This document shows positions 1-8,888 of a DNA stretch of 64,000 bases, piece by piece. The notes beneath the pieces are model-generated. The model saw nothing but the letters and a program-made list of their open reading frames with translations. It had not been told where the DNA came from and searched no databases. The translations under genes and the position numbers were made by a program. The DNA comes from Tannerellaceae bacterium (GTDB lineage Bacteria; Bacteroidota; Bacteroidia; Bacteroidales; Tannerellaceae): assembly GCA_031288615.1 (NCBI GenBank), contig JAITRC010000013.1, positions 1 through 64,000 on the forward strand, in the 5' to 3' direction. Within the stretch, counting starts at the first letter, position 1; each line of letters starts with the position of its first letter.

Positions 1-263
1 TCGGTCATAAGGCGGCTACCAATGTGAAAGACATAGCCTGCCCCCAATTTCAGACCATCACTTCTGCCTGCTTCGGTCACCGAGTCGCCCTGGAACACAA
101 AACAGCAATTTTGTTCAGGGTTGCCTCTTGTACAGGTACATGTGCAAGTGTCCTTAGGCAAGGGCGGCTCGTCATTGCTACAGTGTGTCAAAACATTTGG
201 CATTGTGACAGCCCCCAACGTTGCGTATCCGGCTGCAGGGAGAAACTTTCTTCGTGTAATCAT
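1..263 (-). CDS. SGNH/GDSL-type hydrolase, exported, N-terminal part only
   Basis: I translated the minus strand by hand from the ATG at 263-261. The frame stays open for 87 codons to the window edge, so the C-terminus is missing. The protein starts with a twin-arginine-like motif (RRKFL, residues 4-8), then a hydrophobic stretch and a possible weak lipobox ending at Cys28 (VLTHC), which suggests Tat export and perhaps lipidation. Residues 59-66 (QGDSVTEAGR region) match the Gly-Asp-Ser block I of SGNH hydrolases, the family of esterases, lipases and carbohydrate deacetylases; the Ser would be the nucleophile. Between signal and catalytic block lies a Cys-rich linker (Cys40, 42, 44, 53, 54). 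It diverges from susC/susD, so it may act on the same glycan, but that is inference. The later Asp-His block is outside the window. Confidence 0.8.
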   Translation of the reverse strand, partial: MITRRKFLPAAGYATLGAVTMPNVLTHCSNDEPPLPKDTCTCTCTRGNPEQNCCFVFQGDSVTEAGRSDGLKLGAGYVFHIGSRLMT

Positions 264-288
264 ACGGCGAAAATACCGTTTTTGTGGT

Positions 289-321
289 ATTGTCGGAGGG
301 TAGGGTAGGGGTTTATTTTTG
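289..321 (+). promoter_or_regulatory. Bacteroidales-type promoter for susC
   Basis: TTG at 290-292, 21 bases, then TATTTTTG at 314-321. This fits the Bacteroides -33/-7 consensus (TTTG, 19-21 nt, TAnnTTTG). The -7 box ends 31 nt before the susC ATG. Confidence 0.55.
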
Positions 322-352
322 CCTTCGGTAAAGTCAAATAAATGAAGGTGAT

Positions 353-3300
353 ATGATGGGAGAAAAGAAGAAAATTGCCCCCCCCCATTTAGGGATTTTT
401 AGCTCTTCAAAGGGGCTATTGGGGATAGTGTCTGTCGCGGTGGGGTTGTTCGTCGGCCTGCCGGCAAGGGCGCAACAAGAGTTGCAAATCAGTGGGCGCA
501 TTATCGATGAACGGACGAAGGAAGCAGTCATCGGGGCGAACATCTTTGTAGCCAACGAAAAAGCAGGAGCTTTCTCCGATGTCAATGGGGCATTTCGGGT
601 ATCGGTCGGCGAACTTCCGTCCACATTGACGGTGAGCTATGTAGGTTACCGTTCACAGGAAGTGGTTGTCCACAATCATAGGGAGTCTGTAGTCATCCTA
701 TTGCGGGAAGATTTAGGGTTGCTGAACGAGGTGGTGGTCGTCGGTTACGGAACACAAAAGAGAAAGGAGTTGACGGGCGCCATCACGACGGTATCCGGTG
801 GAGCCTTGCAACAACTCTCCACGTCGTTCGACAACTTGTTAGGAGGTGCAGTCTCGGGTCTAAACGTCACGCAGAGTTCCGGTCAGCCGGGAGCAGCATA
901 TAACATACGTATACGGGGAGGAAACTCCGTGACGGGAGGTAACGAGCCGCTGTACGTGGTGGATGGGGTGATCATTTATGAAGACGCCTCTTCATCTTCC
1001 ACATCGGCAGGCGTTGGGCGTGTAGCCGACCGGCTCAATCCGCTGGCGTCTATCAATCCGGGAGACATCGAATCTATCGAAGTATTGAAAGACGTTTCCG
1101 CAACGGCTATCTACGGCTCGCGCGGTTCCAATGGGGTGGTGATCATCACTACGAAGAGCGGCAAGAAAGGCAAAACCAATATCGAATACCAATATTCCGT
1201 CGGCTGGCAGCAGACAGCCAAGAAGTTAGATCTTCTGAATGCCGGTGAATGGGCAAAGGTGAATCAGGAAATTTATCCTGTTACGGAGTTTGACAAAGGT
1301 CCATTTTACGATTGGACGCAGTCTCAATTTGACGCACTCGGTGAGGGTACGGACTGGCAAAGCGCCGCTTTACGCACTGCCCCGACGCAATCGCACCAAT
1401 TGACAGTTAGCAAGGGCGACGACAAAACACGTTTCTTACTCTCCGGCAATTTCACCGACCAAGAAGGTATCATCCTAAATACGGATTTTCAGCGTTATAC
1501 CGGACGTTTCAATATTGAGAGTGAACTGCTTCCCCGCTTCACAGTCGGCCTTACGGCCAATGCCGGTAAACTTATCCAGAATGGGCTGGCCAACTATGCA
1601 GGGATAGAGACCGGCGGTGCTTCCAATTCACTGGCTTACGTGATTATCATTCCGCAGGCAGTACCTATCTATAACCCCGACGGTAGCTTCAATTACAACA
1701 ATGTACATGAGAAAGGCGATTTGCGCTATGGTGACCGTACCGTCAATGCCATCTCCGACCTCGTCAATACCGTATCAACCAACATCACCAATACGCTCAT
1801 CGGCAACGCTTTCTTCAAGTATGATATCCTGCCTTCGCTGACAGCCAAGGTGAGTGCCGGTACCAATCTGGCGAACTCTACGCAAAATTTCTTTGGCCCT
1901 TCCTCATCAGCCGCCGGATTCCTTGCCAAAGGTTACGGCTCGGTAGGCAATAAACGTACCGATGCCTGGCAGTACGAGTACACCCTGAACTTTTCCAAAC
2001 AACTGCACCCCGACCATTACCTTAACGCCTTAGCCGGCTACAGTACGCAAACAACGGATGTAGAGTACACAACAGTCTCTACCACACAGTTTTCCAATGA
2101 GACGCTTGGCTACCACAACCTCCAAGCCAGTCAGGGTCTGCTTGCGCCAATTACCGGCGGCTCGGTATCAATCCTCAATTCGGTACTGGGACGTGTGAAC
2201 TACACCCTTAAAGGGAAATATAACCTGACCGCCACTCTCCGTGCCGATGGCTCGTCGCGCTTCGCGCCAGACCATAAGTGGGGCTACTTCCCCTCAATAG
2301 GGCTTTCGTGGAACATCAATGAAGAAGCCTTTCTGCAAAACCACCCTAACGTCAATGACTTCAAGCTTCGCGCAAGCTATGGTACAGTCGGCAACCAGGA
2401 GATTGGTGACTACCGCTACGCGGATATTTACGACACCCGGAAGTATTCTTTCAACAACAAGATCGTGGTCGGCTACGTACAGTCCAACCGTGCCAACCCC
2501 GAACTGAAGTGGGAGACTACCTCGCAATACAATGCCGGCCTTGACGTCAGTCTTTTTCACTATCGCCTGAGCCTCGCCGCCGATGCCTATTACAAACAGA
2601 CAACCGATCTCCTGCTCAACATTCCTGTGGAAATCACTACCGGCTACGGTTCGCAGTTAAAAAACGTAGGGAGTATTACTAACAAAGGCGTTGAGCTGGA
2701 AGCTAAGGGTGTCCTGATTGATAGCAAAGACATCTACTGGCAGCTGTCGGCCAATATTGCCAAGAACATCAACAAGGTTACCGACGTCGCCCTCGGTGCC
2801 GGATACGTCATTCAAGGTAATACTATCCTCAAAGAAGGTGAGCCTTACGGTGCTTTCTACGGGCTGCTCTTCGACGGCATCGTGCAGCAAACGGAAGATG
2901 TGGCTAAAGTACCTGTCCCCAGTCGTAACTTAGAGAACGGCACTTCCGTGCAAGCCGGTGATGTAAAGTACAAAGACCTCAATCATGACGGTCGTATAGA
3001 CCTTGATCATGACCGAACTGTCTTAGGCTCGCCTCAACCGGATTTTATTTATGGCTTCGCCACCACCTTACGTTATAAGGACTTCACCCTCTTCGCCGCC
3101 TTCCAAGGCAGTCAGGGTAACGAACTTTACAATGCCCTCTGGCGTAGGCTCGAAACCCCTGACGTCAGCTACAACCTCGCCGGCTCCTTATTAGACAGGT
3201 GGACTCTCACTAACCCCTCCAATACCGTCCCCAAAGCTGTTATTCAAGCGGTTACTGACCTTGATAGCCGTTACATCGAAGATGCTTCCTTCTTAAAACT

Positions 3301-3502
3301 GAAAACTTTATCGCTCTCCTGGCAACTTCCCTTACGGCTCAAAGAAGCTCCTTCCGCCCGCATCAAACTCTTCGCCTCCGCGCAAAATCTCCTTACCCTC
3401 ACCAAGTACAGAGGTTACGACCCCGAAGTAGCCGGTGGTACGGACTCCGGCGTTTATCCCACCTCCCGTACCTTCTCCATAGGGATAAACCTTGCGTACT
3501 AA
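353..3502 (+). CDS. SusC/RagA-family TonB-dependent outer-membrane receptor
   Basis: This 1049-residue protein is the outer-membrane barrel of a SusCD-type importer, which takes up glycan or peptide fragments using TonB energy. A hydrophobic signal core lies at about residues 22-40, ending PARA-QQ. A carboxypeptidase-regulatory-like domain follows at about 46-121 (starting ISGRIIDERTKEAVIGANI). Next come the LNEVVVVGYG segment (about 125-133) and the plug with the family signature VLKDVSATAIYGSRGSNGVV at 244-263. The C-terminus ends in an aromatic barrel strand (FSIGINLAY). There is no STN domain and no adjacent anti-sigma/ECF gene. The 5' coding part holds a nine-C run at 378-386 (codons 9-12), upstream of the signal core; one base gained or lost gives an early stop. 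susD follows after 23 bp. The transported ligand cannot be told from the sequence. Confidence 0.95.
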   Translation: MMGEKKKIAPPHLGIFSSSKGLLGIVSVAVGLFVGLPARAQQELQISGRIIDERTKEAVIGANIFVANEKAGAFSDVNGAFRVSVGELPSTLTVSYVGYRSQEVVVHNHRESVVILLREDLGLLNEVVVVGYGTQKRKELTGAITTVSGGALQQLSTSFDNLLGGAVSGLNVTQSSGQPGAAYNIRIRGGNSVTGGNEPLYVVDGVIIYEDASSSSTSAGVGRVADRLNPLASINPGDIESIEVLKDVSATAIYGSRGSNGVVIITTKSGKKGKTNIEYQYSVGWQQTAKKLDLLNAGEWAKVNQEIYPVTEFDKGPFYDWTQSQFDALGEGTDWQSAALRTAPTQSHQLTVSKGDDKTRFLLSGNFTDQEGIILNTDFQRYTGRFNIESELLPRFTVGLTANAGKLIQNGLANYAGIETGGASNSLAYVIIIPQAVPIYNPDGSFNYNNVHEKGDLRYGDRTVNAISDLVNTVSTNITNTLIGNAFFKYDILPSLTAKVSAGTNLANSTQNFFGPSSSAAGFLAKGYGSVGNKRTDAWQYEYTLNFSKQLHPDHYLNALAGYSTQTTDVEYTTVSTTQFSNETLGYHNLQASQGLLAPITGGSVSILNSVLGRVNYTLKGKYNLTATLRADGSSRFAPDHKWGYFPSIGLSWNINEEAFLQNHPNVNDFKLRASYGTVGNQEIGDYRYADIYDTRKYSFNNKIVVGYVQSNRANPELKWETTSQYNAGLDVSLFHYRLSLAADAYYKQTTDLLLNIPVEITTGYGSQLKNVGSITNKGVELEAKGVLIDSKDIYWQLSANIAKNINKVTDVALGAGYVIQGNTILKEGEPYGAFYGLLFDGIVQQTEDVAKVPVPSRNLENGTSVQAGDVKYKDLNHDGRIDLDHDRTVLGSPQPDFIYGFATTLRYKDFTLFAAFQGSQGNELYNALWRRLETPDVSYNLAGSLLDRWTLTNPSNTVPKAVIQAVTDLDSRYIEDASFLKLKTLSLSWQLPLRLKEAPSARIKLFASAQNLLTLTKYRGYDPEVAGGTDSGVYPTSRTFSIGINLAY
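378..386 (+). repeat. C9 homopolymer inside susC
   Basis: This run of nine C bases is the longest G/C homopolymer I found in the window. It lies in codons 9-12 of susC. With C10 the frame reaches TAG at the GATTTTTAG sequence; with C8 it reads ATT TAG at once. Either change would switch the receptor off. Confidence 0.9.
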
Positions 3503-3525
3503 TTGACAATTAAACACAGACCGAA

Positions 3526-5070
3526 ATGAAAAAGATCTTATACACCTCTCTTGCGCTCACCGCTCTTATAGTTGCTTGCAATGATAGCCTTTATGTTGAC
3601 CCCATTGACAAGCTCACCGGTGACAACTTCCCCATAACCGATGCCGATGCCATTGCTGCCGTCAACGGCGTATATCAGGCTAACGAACTCTCTACTCGCT
3701 TCGGCTACACCATTGACCTCCCTTCCGACCTCACCGTCACCGGTGAAAATCCTAACGGCGATGCCGGTTTTCTCAGTTCCCAGCAATGGGAGCCCTTCAA
3801 TTCCTATATCACCTACATGTGGGAAACCTTTTACGCCGGTATTACCAATGCCAATCGGCTTATCGACAAACTTTCCGAACCCAATAACCCCGTAACTCCT
3901 ACCCTTCAATCCCGTGTCATCGGCGAGGCCAAGTTCTTACGCGCCTACTATTATCAATATGCCGTACAGTTTTGGGGTGAAGTGCCCCTCATCCTACACA
4001 AGGGTGTCAATGATGAAGGTGTCGCTATCAAACGTGAAGAAATTGACGTCGTTTACAAGCAAATTGAAACCGATCTTATTGATGCAGCTGAACGCTTACC
4101 CCATGTCAATGCCTACTCCGGTTCCGACAAAGGACGCGCTACTTGGGGTGCCGCCAAAACACTCCTTTCCAAGGTCTATCTCGTCTGGGGGCAGACCTCG
4201 CCCACTCTCTCCGACGCTGAACGCACAGAATTATTCAGCAAATCGGCTACTATCGCTACCGAAGTCATTGAATCCGGCGACTACGCCCTCGAAGATGACT
4301 ATGCGCAGAACTGGTCTGTGGAAAACCGTAACGGCAAAGAGAGCATCTTCGCTACTCAACACGCCATCTCCCAGTCATCCGACGGAGGTGGTGGTAACCA
4401 CCTCCTCCACTGTGCTTTCGCTACCGGCTTCACCCAAGCCTTACCTCATGTGGTCATCTCCAACCTCAAGTTCCGTGATGAGTTTGACCCCAATGACCAA
4501 CGCCGAGGCGTGACCTATGCCGACTCCCTCTTCAACCCCCAAACCGGCGAATGGTTTCACTTCGATATCCCACGCTACGCCAAATACATCGACCCCATTG
4601 ATCCTAACGGCTCCGCCTCTAACCGTAATATCGACCGCACTGTGCTTCGCTACGCCGAAGTCTTCCTCCTTCGCGCCGAAGCGCTCAACGAAGCTCATCA
4701 CGCACCCGCACTTACCGCTACCGCCGACCTCAATACCGTTCGCCGTAGAGCCTTCATCCGTACCTCTGACCCTACCGCCTACGACGTCCCCGACGGCCTC
4801 TCCTACGAAGACTTCAAATCCCGTATACAGCAAGAACGTACCTTCGAACTCACTTACGAACAAAACCGCCGCCTTGACCTCGTCCGCTGGCGCATTCTTG
4901 TCAAATCCCTCAAGGCCTCCGGAGTGAAAGCTAAGGAAAACGTTAGCCTTAAAAACTACCGCTTCCCTATCCCCGGCTCCCAACGTAACATCAACCCTAA
5001 CGGCCTCCCCCAGAACTGGGGCTATGACGGCTCTACCATCTCCACCAACCCCTACGAAGGCTTCGAATAG
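3526..5070 (+). CDS. SusD/RagB-family nutrient-binding lipoprotein
   Basis: This 514-residue surface lipoprotein is the lid partner of the preceding SusC protein and captures the ligand at the cell surface. The N-terminus is a lipoprotein signal with lipobox LIVAC and Cys18 as lipidation site. The usual SusD features follow: the N-terminal segment with DADAIAAVNGVY, helical TPR-like repeats around GEAKFLRAYYYQYAVQFWGEV (about 130-150), and the C-terminal block with RRLDLVRWRI and NPNGLPQNWGY. Length is normal for the family. The reading frame is strongly C-rich in the sense strand (28 C against 12 G at 4741-4800), unlike the G-rich start of susC, which explains the long false frames opposite it. 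No glycoside hydrolase adjoins the pair, so it is a bare SusCD unit rather than a full utilisation locus. Confidence 0.94.
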   Translation: MKKILYTSLALTALIVACNDSLYVDPIDKLTGDNFPITDADAIAAVNGVYQANELSTRFGYTIDLPSDLTVTGENPNGDAGFLSSQQWEPFNSYITYMWETFYAGITNANRLIDKLSEPNNPVTPTLQSRVIGEAKFLRAYYYQYAVQFWGEVPLILHKGVNDEGVAIKREEIDVVYKQIETDLIDAAERLPHVNAYSGSDKGRATWGAAKTLLSKVYLVWGQTSPTLSDAERTELFSKSATIATEVIESGDYALEDDYAQNWSVENRNGKESIFATQHAISQSSDGGGGNHLLHCAFATGFTQALPHVVISNLKFRDEFDPNDQRRGVTYADSLFNPQTGEWFHFDIPRYAKYIDPIDPNGSASNRNIDRTVLRYAEVFLLRAEALNEAHHAPALTATADLNTVRRRAFIRTSDPTAYDVPDGLSYEDFKSRIQQERTFELTYEQNRRLDLVRWRILVKSLKASGVKAKENVSLKNYRFPIPGSQRNINPNGLPQNWGYDGSTISTNPYEGFE

Positions 5071-5098
5071 CTCTCATCTATCTCTACAGAGAGTTTGT

Positions 5099-5106
5099 TA
5101 CCTTTG
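5099..5106 (+). promoter_or_regulatory. -7 promoter box TACCTTTG upstream of the mscS-type gene
   Basis: TACCTTTG matches the Bacteroides -7 consensus and lies 31 nt before the ATG at 5138, beyond the susD stop. No convincing -33 TTG is present at the right distance. Confidence 0.45.
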
Positions 5107-5137
5107 CGGCTGTATACGGCGCAAAAACTTTGCATCC

Positions 5138-6928
5138 ATGTTGAAAAAAACATTGATCGGTTTGTGTCTGTTTGCCGCATGGAGTGGATCAGCGGCGCAG
5201 ACGGAGGAAAATCCGCAGGTAACGGATAGTTTATTGACTCAAGAGCCTACCGATTCGGCGCGGTTGGTGGAAACGCTGGCCGAATTAGAAGCGGCGCAAG
5301 TCCGCGAAAAGGAGCTTAGAATGGAGATGGAGGAATTGCGGATGGCCACGATCATCTCCGATTCCTTAGCCAAGGTAGCGCAAAAAAGACGAGTGGACTC
5401 CTTGCGGATGATCACCAAAGGAGTGCCTGTCATCGTAGAAGATGATACCTTATTTATAATCTATGCCCGGCAAGGAGGGTTATTACCGCAGGCACGTGCA
5501 AAAAATGCAGAAAAAGCTATCCTGGAGCTTGGCAAAACATTGGGGTTGAAACCGGATTCGCTCTATATAGAAAGTACGGATATACGGACAGACTTGATGT
5601 TCGGTGATAAGCTTATCACCTCCTTCACCGATCAGGATGGACTGTGGGCGAACTGTTCACGCGACGAGCTTGCGGCGTTGCACCGGCCTGTGGTGGTTGA
5701 AAAGTTGAAAGCCTTGCAACGCGAGTACGGCTTGATGCGTATTCTAACCCGCATCTTATACCTTATTATATTGTTTGCGGTGCAGGGCGGCCTAATCTGG
5801 GGGACTCTACGACTGTACAGACGTTTGAAACAACGTATTGAACGACTTCTGGACACGAAGTTAAAGCCCATCACGTTCCATGACTATGAGTTTTTGGATA
5901 CTCGGAAGCAAGTCACCGTGCTGATGTTCGGGGCAAGCCTCTTACGGTACCTCGTTATCGCCATACAGCTATTCATCAGCATCCCCATTCTTTTCTCTAT
6001 CTTCCCGCAGACTAAGGGTTTAGCGTACAAAATATTCTCTTATATATGGAACCCCGTGCGGGAAATAGCGGGTGATGTCGTGGCCTACACCCCCAAATTG
6101 TTTACCATTATTGTCATCTGGCTGGCCGTCCGTTACTTGGTGAAAGGAGTGAAATACCTTGCGGGAGAGATTGAGGCGGAAAAGCTGAAGCTATCCGGCT
6201 TCTATCCCGACTGGGCGCAGCCGTCGTTCCAGATCATCCGGTTCCTGTTGTACGCCTTCATGATAGCCATGATATACCCCTACCTGCCGAACTCGGATTC
6301 GGGCATCTTCCAAGGGGTCTCAGTTTTCGTAGGACTGATTGTGTCGTTGGGGTCGAGCAATGTCATTGGTAATATTATCGCAGGGATGGTCATCACTTAC
6401 ATGCGCCCTTTCAAGATTGGCGACCGCATCAAACTGAACGATACCGTAGGGAATGTGATTGAGAAGACACCTTTCGTGACCCGTATCCGGACACCGAAAA
6501 ACGAGATCGTCACCATACCCAACTCCTTCGTCATGTCCTCGCACACGATCAACTACTCCTCCTCAGCGCGAAATTACGGACTGATACTTCATACCGAAGT
6601 AGAGTATGGCTATGATGTGCCTTGGGAGTTAGCGCACGCCTGCCTGATGGAAGCAGCTAAGCGGACGGATGAGGTGTTGCAGGACCCGCCACCCTTTGTA
6701 CTGCAAACAGCGTTGGCGGAACTGTCTCCGGTGTACCAGATTAATGTCTATATCAAGGATGCCAACAAGATACCGCGCATCTTCTCTGACCTTCACCGTA
6801 ATATACAGGATACGGCTTCGGAGTCGGGTATCGAAATAGCCACCGTGCGCCTGATTTCTACGCGGAGTGAGCCAACCCCCGCTGTACCGCGTCGCCCTTG
6901 GCCATTCAATCCCCCTTGGAAGGCATGA
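5138..6928 (+). CDS. MscS-family mechanosensitive ion channel, long form
   Basis: This 596-residue inner-membrane protein should open under membrane tension to release solutes on osmotic downshock. I chose the ATG at 5138 because it begins a clean signal peptide (MLKKTLIGLCLFAAWSGSAA) and sits after the -7 box; an upstream start would overlap susD. Residues about 40-90 form a charged, probably coiled-coil periplasmic segment. Several membrane helices follow, then the MscS pore region (GVSVFVGLIVSLGSSNVIGN, then IAGMVITYMRPFKIGDRIKL) and the cytoplasmic beta domain. E. coli MscS has 286 residues, so this is one of the larger variants with an added periplasmic N-terminus. The stop overlaps the next start by ATGA, so translation is likely coupled to the amidase gene. 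Confidence 0.92.
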   Translation: MLKKTLIGLCLFAAWSGSAAQTEENPQVTDSLLTQEPTDSARLVETLAELEAAQVREKELRMEMEELRMATIISDSLAKVAQKRRVDSLRMITKGVPVIVEDDTLFIIYARQGGLLPQARAKNAEKAILELGKTLGLKPDSLYIESTDIRTDLMFGDKLITSFTDQDGLWANCSRDELAALHRPVVVEKLKALQREYGLMRILTRILYLIILFAVQGGLIWGTLRLYRRLKQRIERLLDTKLKPITFHDYEFLDTRKQVTVLMFGASLLRYLVIAIQLFISIPILFSIFPQTKGLAYKIFSYIWNPVREIAGDVVAYTPKLFTIIVIWLAVRYLVKGVKYLAGEIEAEKLKLSGFYPDWAQPSFQIIRFLLYAFMIAMIYPYLPNSDSGIFQGVSVFVGLIVSLGSSNVIGNIIAGMVITYMRPFKIGDRIKLNDTVGNVIEKTPFVTRIRTPKNEIVTIPNSFVMSSHTINYSSSARNYGLILHTEVEYGYDVPWELAHACLMEAAKRTDEVLQDPPPFVLQTALAELSPVYQINVYIKDANKIPRIFSDLHRNIQDTASESGIEIATVRLISTRSEPTPAVPRRPWPFNPPWKA

Positions 6929-7962
6929 GACAGGCGCTTTGGGGGTTAGTGGCTTGGGGAATCACGCTTGCGGCGACTGCCAAGCCATTCACTGTGGTCA
7001 TTGATGCAGGGCATGGAGGGAAAGATCCGGGAGCAATAGGGAAGATTGCCTACGAAAAAAACATCAACCTTTCTATCGCTCTCAAGCTTGGCAAGGCCAT
7101 CGAAGAGCGTTGCAAGGATGTGAAGGTAGTCTATACGCGAAAGACTGACCGTTTCATTGACCTCAATGAACGGGCGGAGATAGCCAACCGGAACAAGGCT
7201 GACCTGTTCATCTCTGTCCACACTAACGCACTAAAAACAAAGGATATAGCAGGGGCGGAAACCTATACGCTGGGGTTGGCGCGTACCGATGAAAACCTGC
7301 AGGTGGCTATGCGTGAAAACGCTGCCATCCTCCTTGAAGACGATTATGCACAGAAATATGAGGGCTTCGACCCAAACTCGTCTGAGTCCTACATCATCTT
7401 TGAACTGATGCAAAACGTCTATGTGAAGCAAAGCTTGCTTTTTGCTTCCGAAGTACAAAATCATTTCAAGAAGGCAGGGAGAAAAGATCGCGGTGTACGC
7501 CAAGCCGGCTTTTTGGTGCTACGCAAAACGAGTATGCCAAGTGTGCTGGTAGAAGTGGGGTACATCTCCAATCGTGAAGAGGAACGATACATGGCTTCGG
7601 CGGTGGGGCAGAACAGGCTGGTACAATCCGTGTACGAAGCCTTTGTGCGTTTCAAGCAAAACTTTGACAAGAAAAATACTCCTGTTCCTGTGGTTACCAA
7701 TAAGGCATCCAAAGAAGATAAAGAGGAGTTGAAGGAAGAGAGATATAAAGTACAGATATGTACTTCGGAAAAGTTATTGAATGCAAAATCACCTGCCCTG
7801 AAAGGTTACCCGCTGAGTTATTATAATGAGAAAGGTGTGTTTAAATATACCGTAGGCGAGACGAAAAGCAAGGAAGAGATTCAGACTGTCCTTGCTAAAG
7901 TAAAAAAAGATTTTCCTTCCGCATTCATTGTCGTCTTTAAAGGGGACGAGAGGGTACAATAG
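6925..7962 (+). CDS. N-acetylmuramoyl-L-alanine amidase (Amidase_3) with SPOR-like tail
   Basis: This 345-residue periplasmic zinc amidase cleaves the bond between MurNAc and L-Ala in peptidoglycan during cell separation. The ATG at 6925 overlaps the mscS stop as ATGA and is preferred to an upstream TTG. A signal peptide ends near residue 19. Amidase_3 motifs are present: VIDAGHGGKDPGAIG (zinc His), a Glu in YEKNINLS, SVHTNA (second zinc His) and VLVEVGYISN with the catalytic Glu. The last 75 or so residues (from RYKVQICTS) resemble a SPOR domain, which binds denuded glycan at the division site. This domain order is common in Bacteroidota AmiC-like proteins. The MCE gene follows after 33 bp. 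Confidence 0.93.
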   Translation: MRQALWGLVAWGITLAATAKPFTVVIDAGHGGKDPGAIGKIAYEKNINLSIALKLGKAIEERCKDVKVVYTRKTDRFIDLNERAEIANRNKADLFISVHTNALKTKDIAGAETYTLGLARTDENLQVAMRENAAILLEDDYAQKYEGFDPNSSESYIIFELMQNVYVKQSLLFASEVQNHFKKAGRKDRGVRQAGFLVLRKTSMPSVLVEVGYISNREEERYMASAVGQNRLVQSVYEAFVRFKQNFDKKNTPVPVVTNKASKEDKEELKEERYKVQICTSEKLLNAKSPALKGYPLSYYNEKGVFKYTVGETKSKEEIQTVLAKVKKDFPSAFIVVFKGDERVQ

Positions 7963-7995
7963 ACAAGTAATAAAAGGAAATAAACGAATGAGCGT

Positions 7996-8877
7996 ATGAG
8001 ATGTTTTTCAAAAGAGATGAAGATTGGGCTGGCTACAGCCGTAGCCTTAGTGCTTTTATATGTAGGTATGAACTACCTAAAGGGGGTCAATCTTTTACAT
8101 CCGTCTAATTATTATTATGTAACCCTTCCAAATGTGAAAGACTTGACCGTTTCAACGCCGGTCTTTATAGACGGTTTCAAGATAGGGTTGGTGCGGTCGC
8201 TTCACTATGATTACGAGCAGCAGGGACGAATCACAGTGGAGATGCACCTTGATGACGAACTGAAGATACCCAAAGGTAGCTACATTGTCCTGGAACATAC
8301 CTTGCTGAGTGGCGCCGAGTTGCATATTCACCAAAATACCTACCTGACTGCCACGTTGGCAGCGGGTGATACCCTTGAAGGACGTATCAGTGAAGACATG
8401 CTTACGACGGTGCAACACGAACTGTTGCCCAACATTGAGACGCTGTTTATCCGGCTTGACTCCATTTTGGCAGGCCTTCAAACGGTGATCAACCATCCTG
8501 CGTTAGCGCAATCCCTTGCGCATATCGAACGCACTACTTACAATCTCGAAGCCTCTACCGGTGTACTCAATAGCCTGCTGGAACGAGATGTGCCGGTGAT
8601 ATTAGGCAACTTGCGGACAACGACCGACAACTTTAACCTTGTCAGTGGTCAACTTCGTGACATGGACTTCGCCACCACGCTACATTCGGTAGACCTCACG
8701 CTGGCCAATCTCAGAATAACGACCGATAAACTCAATTCCAAAAACAATACACTCGGATTACTGCTCAACGACAACAGCCTCTACGAAAATCTCAACCAGA
8801 CCTCTATCCACGCTGCCGACCTGCTCCTTGATTTACGTGAACGCCCCAAGCGTTACGTCCGTTTTTCCATTTTTTAG
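7996..8877 (+). CDS. MCE/MlaD-family lipid-transport protein
   Basis: This 293-residue membrane-anchored periplasmic protein should bind phospholipids in an envelope lipid-transport system of the Mla type. One transmembrane helix lies at about residues 9-28. The MCE domain begins at about 36 with YYYVTLPNVKDLTVSTPVFI and continues through the DGFKIGLVRSLHY segment. A long, probably helical C-terminal region follows (about 140-280), as in Bacteroidota MlaD proteins. The start at 7996 gives the usual basic N-terminus (MRCFSKEMKIGL). No MlaE permease or MlaF ATPase gene is adjacent; in Bacteroidales these are often elsewhere. recQ begins 11 bp downstream. Confidence 0.88.
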   Translation: MRCFSKEMKIGLATAVALVLLYVGMNYLKGVNLLHPSNYYYVTLPNVKDLTVSTPVFIDGFKIGLVRSLHYDYEQQGRITVEMHLDDELKIPKGSYIVLEHTLLSGAELHIHQNTYLTATLAAGDTLEGRISEDMLTTVQHELLPNIETLFIRLDSILAGLQTVINHPALAQSLAHIERTTYNLEASTGVLNSLLERDVPVILGNLRTTTDNFNLVSGQLRDMDFATTLHSVDLTLANLRITTDKLNSKNNTLGLLLNDNSLYENLNQTSIHAADLLLDLRERPKRYVRFSIF

Positions 8878-8888
8878 TCCATTGCTCG

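Noticed and set aside
24..308. Plus-strand 94-codon frame at the left edge
   Set aside because: The minus strand here codes for a recognisable SGNH hydrolase N-terminus; the plus frame has no family features.
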